Source: Rhodoferax sp. (lineage in GTDB: Bacteria; Pseudomonadota; Gammaproteobacteria; Burkholderiales; Burkholderiaceae_C). Taken from it: a DNA stretch of 64,000 nt. Made by a program: the position numbers and the translations under genes. Below the pieces are notes generated by a model. The model ran no database searches, had not been told where the DNA came from, and saw only the letters and a program-made list of their open reading frames with translations. Positions 57,087 through 64,000 of the stretch are shown piece by piece. Position 1 is the first letter of the stretch. Each line of letters starts with the position of its first letter. The stretch spans positions 104,419 to 168,418 of the forward strand of contig NZ_JANXMU010000060.1 of NCBI RefSeq assembly GCF_025354435.1, read 5' to 3'.

Positions 57087-57114
57087 AAGTAAATTGCCTT
57101 AAGGCGTTTTACTT
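57087..57114. promoter_or_regulatory. 28-bp operator dyad, probable TetR site
   Basis: AAGTAAA (57087-57093) and TTTACTT (57108-57114) flank the perfect palindrome GCCTTAAGGC (57096-57105), giving one symmetric 28-bp element. It lies in the AT-rich stretch between the TetR gene stop and the first operon gene. The rest of the 269-bp gap shows TTTACT-like half sites at ~57121-57140 only. Confidence 0.75.
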
Positions 57115-57222
57115 ATAAAAATTTACTGGGATTTACCCGTACTAAAACGGCTGGACCGGATGCAGCGCGCGCACCGCTGCCTGCCGCAACGCAGGTGCGG
57201 CTTTAGCGCAAAAACCGCGCAG

Positions 57223-57954
57223 TTACAGAGGGGGGGTGGGCTTGCGCCGCGCCGTTTTGGCGGGCGGTTTGCGCTGCAGCTTAGGGCGCTGCAGGTTGGC
57301 GGTGATGTCCAGGGCCTCGCGGGCCGCCGGGGCGCTGAGCACGCCCGCTACGGCCACCAGCATGTCGGTCCAGAACACGGCTTCTGATGGATACGGCGCA
57401 CCGTCGGTGGATTCGCTGAGCCGCTGCCATTCGGCCACGCCGCCCAGCAACACGCCCACGGCCAGGCGCAAGCGGGCTTTGAACTGGGCCTCGGTCCGGT
57501 CGGGGGAGCAGGCATGCAGACCGGCCACGATGCGCTGCGTCATAGGAGACGCCGCGGCCAGGCGCATGATGGATTGGTCGGAGCCGTCGGCGTGCAGCAG
57601 GCGCAGGTTGAACTGCGAAAACGACTGCAGTTCCCGGTCGTCCAGAATTTCCAGCACTGGCATGAACAGGGCGGCCAGATAAGCGGCCACCTGGTCGGGG
57701 CCGGGCTGGGGCAGGCGCTCTATCCACAGGGTGCGGGCTTTTTCCAGCTGCGGCACGCGCATGTCGCGGGCGGCCTCCAGCAGGCCTTCTTTGGAACCAA
57801 AATAATGGTGCACCGCCGACTTGTTGGCCTGCCCGGCGGCCTTCAGCAGCTCGCGAATCGTCACCCCCTCCACGCCGTGCTGGCCGAACAGGCGTTCGGC
57901 CGCAAACAGCAACTGGCAGGCCCCGTTGGAGTACTGGTCAAAGGGCGGGTTCAA
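57223..57954 (-). CDS. TetR-family transcriptional regulator
   Basis: A 243-residue regulator: N-terminal helix-turn-helix (~12-60; GVEGVTIRELLKAAGQANKS and AVHHYFGSKEGLL) and a helical ligand domain. The C-terminus is a basic, Pro-rich tail (KLQRKPPAKTARRKPTPPL). It lies just upstream of, and co-directional with, the SnoaL-TlpA-DUF1329-kinase-DUF1302 genes, with a strong palindrome between. It is the likely repressor of that operon; the inducer is unknown, presumably hydrophobic. Confidence 0.91.
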   Translation of the reverse strand: MNPPFDQYSNGACQLLFAAERLFGQHGVEGVTIRELLKAAGQANKSAVHHYFGSKEGLLEAARDMRVPQLEKARTLWIERLPQPGPDQVAAYLAALFMPVLEILDDRELQSFSQFNLRLLHADGSDQSIMRLAAASPMTQRIVAGLHACSPDRTEAQFKARLRLAVGVLLGGVAEWQRLSESTDGAPYPSEAVFWTDMLVAVAGVLSAPAAREALDITANLQRPKLQRKPPAKTARRKPTPPL

Positions 57955-58040
57955 GGGGCGACAACGGTGGGGTGCATGGGCGGTATTTTAGGCTGCAGGC
58001 CGACCGTGCTAGCGGACTTTCCTGCAGCACGCACGGCATG

Positions 58041-58108
58041 ATTTTTAGATAAAAAGTGCCTCTAGCGTATATATTCTCTACATGAGAAGCTACTAATTTA
58101 ATAGTAAC
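58041..58108 (-). repeat. TAGC-type 3' intergenic repeat
   Basis: On the minus strand: ATTAAATTAGTAGCTTCTCA, spacer, ATATACGCTAGAGGCAC then TTTTTATC. It starts ~10 bp beyond the guaA stop. Confidence 0.75.
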
Positions 58109-58118
58109 TTCCCTGCTC

Positions 58119-59735
58119 TCACTCCCACTCGATGGTGGCAGGCGGCTTGCTCGATACGTCGTAGGTTACGCGGTTGATACCGCGCACTTCGTTGATGATG
58201 CGGCCCGACGCCTTCTTCAGCAGCGCGTAGGGCAGTTCGGCCCAGTCGGCAGTCATGAAGTCGCTGGTTTGCACGGCACGCAGGGCCACCACGTAGTCGT
58301 AGGTACGGCCATCGCCCATCACGCCCACGCTCTTGACCGGCAGGAACACGGTGAAGGCCTGGCTGGTGAGCTGGTACCAGGTTTTGCCGGTGGCTTCGTC
58401 TTTGAAATTGTGCAGCTCTTCGATGAAGATCGCGTCGGCACGGCGCAGCAGGTCGGCGTATTCTTTTTTGACTTCACCCAGAATCCGCACGCCCAGGCCA
58501 GGGCCGGGAAACGGGTGACGGTAGACCATGTCGTGCGGCAGGCCCAGGGCCACGCCGAGTTCGCGCACTTCGTCTTTGAACAGTTCGCGCAGGGGTTCCA
58601 GTAGCTTCAGGCCCAGCTCGGCGGGCAGGCCACCGACGTTGTGGTGGCTTTTGATGGTGACGGCTTTTTTGCTTTTGGCACCGCCAGACTCGATCACGTC
58701 GGGGTAAATGGTGCCCTGGGCCAGCCATTTGGCACCCTTGGCACCCTCGCCTTTGAGCTTGGCGGCTTCTTGCTTGAACACGGTGACGAACTCGCCACCA
58801 ATGATCTTGCGCTTGGCCTCGGGGTCGGTCACACCCGCCAGCTTACCCAGGAACAGGTCGCTGGCATCGGCACGGATCACTTTGGCGTGCAGCTTGCCGA
58901 CAAACATCTCCATCACCATGTCGCCCTCGTTCAGGCGCAGCAGGCCATGGTCCACGAACACGCAGGTCAGTTGGTCGCCAATGGCACGGTGGATCAGGGC
59001 TGCAGCCACGCTGGAGTCCACGCCGCCGGACAGGCCCAGAATCACTTCTTCGTCGCCCACCTGGGCGCGGATGTGGGCCACAGCCTCGCTGATGTAGTCG
59101 CCCATGATCCAGTCGGGCCGGGTGCCGCAGATACCGAGCACAAAGCGGTTCAGTAGCGCCTGGCCTTGTACGGTGTGGGTCACCTCAGGGTGGAACTGCA
59201 CGGCGTAGAAATGGCGCGATTCGTCGGCCATACCGGCGATGGGGCAGCTGTCGGTGCTGGCCATCAGCTTGAAGCCGGGTGGCAGTTCGGTGACCTTGTC
59301 GCCGTGGCTCATCCATACGTTGAGCATGCCTTCGCCTTCGGGCGTGGTGAAGTCGGCAATGTCTTTGAGCAGCGCGGTGTGGCCGCGGGCCCGTACCGAT
59401 GCAAAGCCAAATTCACGGGTGTGGCCGGTTTCCACCTTGCCGCCCAGTTGCTGCGCCATGGTTTGCATGCCGTAGCAAATGCCCAGTACCGGCACGCCCA
59501 GATCGAACACGGCCTGGGGCGCGCGGTCGGTGGTGTCCTCGGTCACGCTAGCGTGGCTGCCAGACAGGATGATGCCCTTCAGGTTGCCATCGGCGGCGTA
59601 GGCGCGCATCCATTCGTCCGTTACATCGCAGGGATGGACTTCGCAAAACACATGGGCATCGCGCACGCGGCGGGCGATGAGCTGGGTCACTTGCGAACCG
59701 AAGTCGAGGATGAGGATTTTTTGGTGGGTGGACAT
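58119..59735 (-). CDS. guaA: GMP synthase (glutamine-hydrolysing)
   Basis: A 538-residue enzyme that aminates XMP to GMP. The N-terminal class I glutamine amidotransferase has its nucleophile Cys87 in LGICYGMQ and the His/Glu of QFHPEVTH. The central ATP-pyrophosphatase domain has GLSGGVDSS, and the C-terminal dimerisation domain ends in PPATIEWE. The ATG at 59735 gives the standard N-terminus ([11 protein letters not shown]); a longer frame to 59786 covers the terminator hairpin. Separated from kbp by that hairpin. Confidence 0.97.
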   Translation of the reverse strand: MSTHQKILILDFGSQVTQLIARRVRDAHVFCEVHPCDVTDEWMRAYAADGNLKGIILSGSHASVTEDTTDRAPQAVFDLGVPVLGICYGMQTMAQQLGGKVETGHTREFGFASVRARGHTALLKDIADFTTPEGEGMLNVWMSHGDKVTELPPGFKLMASTDSCPIAGMADESRHFYAVQFHPEVTHTVQGQALLNRFVLGICGTRPDWIMGDYISEAVAHIRAQVGDEEVILGLSGGVDSSVAAALIHRAIGDQLTCVFVDHGLLRLNEGDMVMEMFVGKLHAKVIRADASDLFLGKLAGVTDPEAKRKIIGGEFVTVFKQEAAKLKGEGAKGAKWLAQGTIYPDVIESGGAKSKKAVTIKSHHNVGGLPAELGLKLLEPLRELFKDEVRELGVALGLPHDMVYRHPFPGPGLGVRILGEVKKEYADLLRRADAIFIEELHNFKDEATGKTWYQLTSQAFTVFLPVKSVGVMGDGRTYDYVVALRAVQTSDFMTADWAELPYALLKKASGRIINEVRGINRVTYDVSSKPPATIEWE

Positions 59736-59748
59736 GGGCTTGAGAATG

Positions 59749-59774
59749 AAAAACGGGCAGCGCGTGGGCTGCCC
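59749..59774 (-). terminator. Hairpin with T tract between kbp and guaA
   Basis: On the minus strand GGGCAGC and GCTGCCC form a 7-bp stem with a 6-base loop, followed by G and five T. It ends 13 bp before the guaA start codon. It may terminate the guaB-kbp transcript or act as a leader attenuator of guaA. Confidence 0.7.
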
Positions 59775-59795
59775 GGTGGGTTCCAAAGAAAGGTC

Positions 59796-60287
59796 TTATT
59801 GCGGAGGAATCCGCAGAACTTGGCCAGGGTAGATTTTGTCTGGGCTGCTCAGCATGGGCTTGTTGGCTTCAAAAATCTGTGGGTACAGATTGGCGTTGCC
59901 GTAGGCCTTTTTGGCCACCGCGCTGAGGGTGTCACCGCTTACTACCGTGTGGTAGGTGCATTCAGGGACTTCGGGGCAGGTCATTTCATCGGCCACACCG
60001 GCTACGCCATGGACGTTGCCGCAGCAGACGATGATTTTTTCACGGGCTTCCTGGTCGGCCACAGCACCGGCGACGGTGACAATTTGGTCGGCACCGCTGA
60101 AGCTGATGGTCAGGCCATCGGTCGACAGGCCTTGGGCCACGATGTATTTGCCAATGGCTTCCGACGCAACTGCGTTGGCGGCCACGGCCTTTTCTTCGTT
60201 GGTTGGCTCGGCGACTGCAGCGGCAATTTCAGGTTTGCTGCCAAACAGTTTTTCACCCGCTTCTTTGATAAACGAAATCATGCCCAT
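59796..60287 (-). CDS. kbp: BON-LysM protein (Kbp/YgaU-like potassium-binding protein)
   Basis: A 163-residue protein with a BON domain (~45-105) and a C-terminal LysM domain (~112-163; TVVSGDTLSAVAKKAYGNAN in parts, ending PGQVLRIPPQ). It matches E. coli Kbp (YgaU) in size and layout, a cytoplasmic K+ sensor; E. coli Kbp is 149 residues. There is no signal peptide. It carries vicinal Cys (IIVCCGNV), unusual for the family. GGAG precedes the ATG. Its place between guaB and guaA suggests shared transcription with guaB. Confidence 0.88.
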   Translation of the reverse strand: MGMISFIKEAGEKLFGSKPEIAAAVAEPTNEEKAVAANAVASEAIGKYIVAQGLSTDGLTISFSGADQIVTVAGAVADQEAREKIIVCCGNVHGVAGVADEMTCPEVPECTYHTVVSGDTLSAVAKKAYGNANLYPQIFEANKPMLSSPDKIYPGQVLRIPPQ

Positions 60288-60339
60288 AGAATTTCTCCTT
60301 TAAACGGTATACAACTCAACAGCAAAAATACTGTCAGGG

Positions 60340-61836
<1,497 letters not shown>

Positions 61837-61938
61837 CTAGCCCGCAAGAGCCCCTATTTCTGTAACAAGCTTGAAGCAATTGCGTGGGTACCTGTGCAAA
61901 GCGCGCAAAACCACACGGCCCACAGCTAAACTCCGCCC

Positions 61939-62427
61939 ATGAAACCGTACAAATTGCTTGCAATGGCCCTGGGATGTGCCTTGTCATGGGGCGCTGTTGC
62001 CCAATGGCAATGGATTGACAATAGCGGCAGCAAAGTGTTCAGCGACCGTGGACCGCCGCCCGATATTCCGGCTAAAAATATTTTGCGCCAACCTGGCGGC
62101 GCACCCAAAAATACGCCAGTTGCGGCTCCCACAGTATCGGCATCGGCCGCTTTGGCACCCAAGATCAGTGGCGTAGACAAGGCGCTGGAAGAAAAGAAAA
62201 AGCTGGCTGAAGATGCCGAAGCAGCTAAAAAGAAAATCGAGTCTGAAAAAACTGCTGCTGCCCGCGCCGAGAACTGTGCACGCGCAAAGCAATCGAAAGC
62301 GACTTTTGATTCCGGTATTCGGATCGCCCGTATCAATGACAAAGGCGAGCGTGAGATATTGGACGACGCTACCCGCGCGTCAGAAACCAAGCGCACACAG
62401 GATGTCATCGCCTCTGAATGCAAATAG
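61939..62427 (+). CDS. DUF4124 domain-containing secreted protein
   Basis: A 162-residue precursor. The signal peptide is ~1-21 (MKPYKLLAMALGCALSWGAV), followed by a short DUF4124 motif (QWQWIDNSGSKVFSDRGPPP), an Ala/Pro linker and a charged coiled coil (~80-115; EEKKKLAEDAEAAKKKIE). The role of DUF4124 is unknown; it is common in proteobacterial envelopes. Divergent from guaB. Confidence 0.82.
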   Translation: MKPYKLLAMALGCALSWGAVAQWQWIDNSGSKVFSDRGPPPDIPAKNILRQPGGAPKNTPVAAPTVSASAALAPKISGVDKALEEKKKLAEDAEAAKKKIESEKTAAARAENCARAKQSKATFDSGIRIARINDKGEREILDDATRASETKRTQDVIASECK

Positions 62428-62443
62428 CACCCGTGATTAGCTT

Positions 62444-62788
62444 CTAGTACCCCGCCTTCGCCCCAGCGCGCTTCTTGGTAAACAGGCCGGCCCGGCCTGC
62501 GCCTTGGCGGGTGAAGCGCGTACGGCGGGCAACTTTGGGGTCTACGGTGAGTGGGCGGTACAACTCGACCCGGTCGCCATCTGCCAACGGCTGGGTGTGT
62601 GCCGCTAGCTTGCCCCACACCCCACTGTCCAAGGCCAGCATATCCACACCGGCAAAAGCGGGCAGCGCACTGCAGGCATGCAGGGCATCGGCAACACAGG
62701 CACCCTGGGGCAAATCCACCGTGACTTCGACCACCTGTCCCGCCGCTACGGCGCACACCACGCTGATGTGCAAGGCGGTATCAGCCAT
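62444..62788 (-). CDS. rnfH: RnfH-family ubiquitin-like protein
   Basis: A 114-residue beta-grasp protein of the RnfH/UPF0125 family, with GDRVELYRPLTVDPKVAR as the family signature and a basic C-terminus. It overlaps the end of ratA by 8 bp; the ratA-rnfH pair is widely conserved near smpB in proteobacteria. The molecular function is unknown, and no rnf operon is in the window. Confidence 0.9.
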   Translation of the reverse strand: MADTALHISVVCAVAAGQVVEVTVDLPQGACVADALHACSALPAFAGVDMLALDSGVWGKLAAHTQPLADGDRVELYRPLTVDPKVARRTRFTRQGAGRAGLFTKKRAGAKAGY

Positions 62789-63230
62789 AGATCTGCTCGG
62801 CGCGCTTTACAAAGGCATCGACCAGACTGCCCGCAATGCGGTCGAACACCGGACCCACCAGAGCTGACAGCGCAATATTGTCAAAACCGTAGTTCAATTG
62901 CAAATCGACACGGCAAGCCCGTTGGCTACCGTCGCCCACGGGGGTAAAGCTCCAGGTGCCATCCAGGTTGGAAAATGGGCCCTTGATGAGCTTCATCAGC
63001 ACTTGGCGGCCTACCGGGCCGGTCACGTGGGTGTTTTGGGTGACAAATTTTTGGTGGATGCCGCCAAAGGCAATACCCACTTCGGCAGTCATGCCGTTGG
63101 CTTCTTCGCTGAGCACGGCGGCTTGGTCGCACCAGGGTAAAAACTGCGGATACAGCGCGACCTGGGTGACCAGGGCGTACATTTCTTCGGCGCTGTACCA
63201 GATGAGGACGGACTTGTGGACGTTTTTCAT
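62781..63230 (-). CDS. ratA: RatA-family START-domain protein (ubiquinone-binding / ribosome-associated)
   Basis: A 149-residue protein of the SRPBCC/START fold, with YALVTQVALYPQFLPWC near the start and FGGIHQKFVTQN mid-way. E. coli RatA blocks 30S-50S association; the mitochondrial homologue Coq10 binds ubiquinone, so the toxin label may be secondary. It is divergent from smpB, the classic arrangement. Confidence 0.9.
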   Translation of the reverse strand: MKNVHKSVLIWYSAEEMYALVTQVALYPQFLPWCDQAAVLSEEANGMTAEVGIAFGGIHQKFVTQNTHVTGPVGRQVLMKLIKGPFSNLDGTWSFTPVGDGSQRACRVDLQLNYGFDNIALSALVGPVFDRIAGSLVDAFVKRAEQIYG

Positions 63231-63291
63231 AGAATGGAAGGCTACGCGGGATTGTAGAACCTGCTCCCGCCCTCTTCTCCTCTAGTACCTA

Positions 63292-63765
63292 ATGGCCAAA
63301 AAACCCGATCCTACCGCCCGCATTGCCGACAACAAAAAGGCCGCTTTCAACTATTTCTTCGAGGAACGCATCGAGTGCGGTCTGGTGCTGGAAGGCTGGG
63401 AGGTCAAGTCGCTGCGCGAAGGCAAGGTGCAGCTCACCGACGGCTACGTGGTGGTGCGCGCGGGCGAATTATTTCTGATCGGCTGCCAGATCCACCCGCT
63501 GAATTCGGCCTCCACGCACATCAGCCCCGACAAGGTCCGTACCAAAAAGCTGCTGCTGCACAAAGAGCAGATCAAGAAAATGATCGTTAAGGTGGAGCAA
63601 AAGGGCTACACCCTGGTGCCGCTGAATCTGCACTGGAAGGCGGGCAAGATCAAGTGCGAAATCGCTCTGGCCAAGGGCAAGGCCGAGCACGATAAGCGCG
63701 ACACCATCAAGGACCGCGAAGGCAAGCGCGAAGTCGAGCGGGCCATGAAGTCGCGCCAAAGATAA
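63292..63765 (+). CDS. smpB: SsrA-binding protein SmpB
   Basis: A 157-residue tmRNA partner for ribosome rescue. The oligonucleotide-binding barrel is seen in [20 protein letters not shown] (in parts), [19 protein letters not shown] and the basic C-terminal helix ([20 protein letters not shown]) that occupies the mRNA channel. Length is standard. The ssrA gene is not in the window. Confidence 0.97.
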   Translation: MAKKPDPTARIADNKKAAFNYFFEERIECGLVLEGWEVKSLREGKVQLTDGYVVVRAGELFLIGCQIHPLNSASTHISPDKVRTKKLLLHKEQIKKMIVKVEQKGYTLVPLNLHWKAGKIKCEIALAKGKAEHDKRDTIKDREGKREVERAMKSRQR

Positions 63766-63866
63766 GCACCCAGCAACACGGGCTTGCCGGACCCGCCGTA
63801 CGGCACAGCCTGCCTGCAGCTTTACATACAAAATCGCATACCGGGGCATCTAGCGGTTCACATTAA

Positions 63867-64000
63867 GGCAACGCTGAATAAGTCCCGACCTGGCGCGTGA
63901 CTTGCATTGGTATTGTCATCCCTCACAAGGCGACAAAGATGAAGCAACACACCCTGGCCCTGGCCGCCGACCAAGAAGCGGGATTCGCCCAGCACCGCAA
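63867..64000 (+). mobile_element. Left end of an IS5-family insertion sequence (cut by window end)
   Basis: GGCAACGCTGAATAAGTCC at 63867 resembles the terminal inverted repeat of IS5-type elements and is preceded by TTAA (63863-63866), a typical 4-bp IS5-family target duplication. A transposase start follows 72 bp inside. The other end lies beyond the window. Confidence 0.75.
63939..64000 (+). CDS. IS5-family transposase (5' fragment)
   Basis: Only 20 codons are visible: MKQHTLALAADQEAGFAQHR. This opening (MKQ-TLA-AADQ, then F-x-x-HR/YR) is typical of IS5-family transposases. It continues past the window edge, so domain and catalytic residues cannot be assessed. Confidence 0.7.
   Translation, partial: MKQHTLALAADQEAGFAQHR

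Noticed and set aside
62444..63230. ratA-rnfH as a genuine toxin-antitoxin module
   Set aside because: The pair is a conserved housekeeping arrangement beside smpB and RnfH is not shown to be an antitoxin; the label comes from E. coli RatA overexpression.

Overview
The window looks like a chromosomal segment of a betaproteobacterium of the order Burkholderiales, most likely Comamonadaceae and perhaps Rhodoferax-like. The reasons are the high-GC coding sequence, the protein flavour of the housekeeping genes (dnaE, clpA/clpS, ppk1-sixA, guaB/guaA, smpB, ratA-rnfH, a tadA-hydrolase fusion), and a family of short AT-rich TAGC-type intergenic repeats that recurs across the window. The genus is an inference. 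No rRNA, tRNA or CRISPR array was found.

Layout. 0-8 kb: 3' part of dnaE, an amidohydrolase, a CHASE-PAS-GGDEF-EAL protein and a membrane-anchored TAXI-type binding protein. 8-13.7 kb: ettA divergent from a Gly-rich DEAD-box helicase, then gloA and a metacaspase-like protease. 13.7-20 kb: Entner-Doudoroff edd-eda, and an AcoR-type sigma-54 activator divergent from an aldehyde dehydrogenase that has a good -24/-12 promoter. 20-25 kb: a hybrid histidine kinase overlapping a PleD-like GGDEF response regulator. 25-33 kb: pdxH, aat-bpt, an IclR regulator, a PBP7-type peptidase, an orphan ParA-like ATPase, clpA and clpS. The N-degron transferases and their adaptor/unfoldase therefore lie within about 8 kb of each other. 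33-40 kb: an EAL-CBS-GGDDF protein, a small histone-H1-like/RHH-like protein, sixA-ppk1, a PilZ protein and a class III cyclase fused to FHA. 40-50 kb: a small unknown protein, an LD-carboxypeptidase with a His-rich tail, a YeiH-type exporter, the TadA-hydrolase fusion, a two-component system flanked by two near-identical palindromes, tag, DUF72, GNAT and patatin genes. 50.9-58 kb: a TetR gene followed by a co-directional five-gene operon (SnoaL-like, TlpA/ResA-like, DUF1329, APH-like kinase, DUF1302 porin-like). 58-64 kb: guaA, kbp, guaB, a DUF4124 protein, rnfH-ratA, smpB and the left end of an IS5-family element cut by the window edge.

Most notable observations. (1) The first two genes of the TetR-linked operon each carry one in-frame amber codon, beyond which the reading frame stays open and coherent; in one case it runs on to an ATGA overlap with the next gene. 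(2) Two 22-bp palindromes, 19/22 identical, lie 50-60 bp upstream of a response-regulator gene and of a small secreted Cys-containing protein gene, which suggests a compact regulon. (3) About nine copies of one repeat family sit just after stop codons, and two apparent copies are embedded in frame inside coding sequences (ldcA, aat). (4) tadA is fused to an alpha/beta-hydrolase whose nucleophile elbow looks degenerate. Signalling is dense: three GGDEF/EAL proteins, a PilZ receptor and a class III cyclase.
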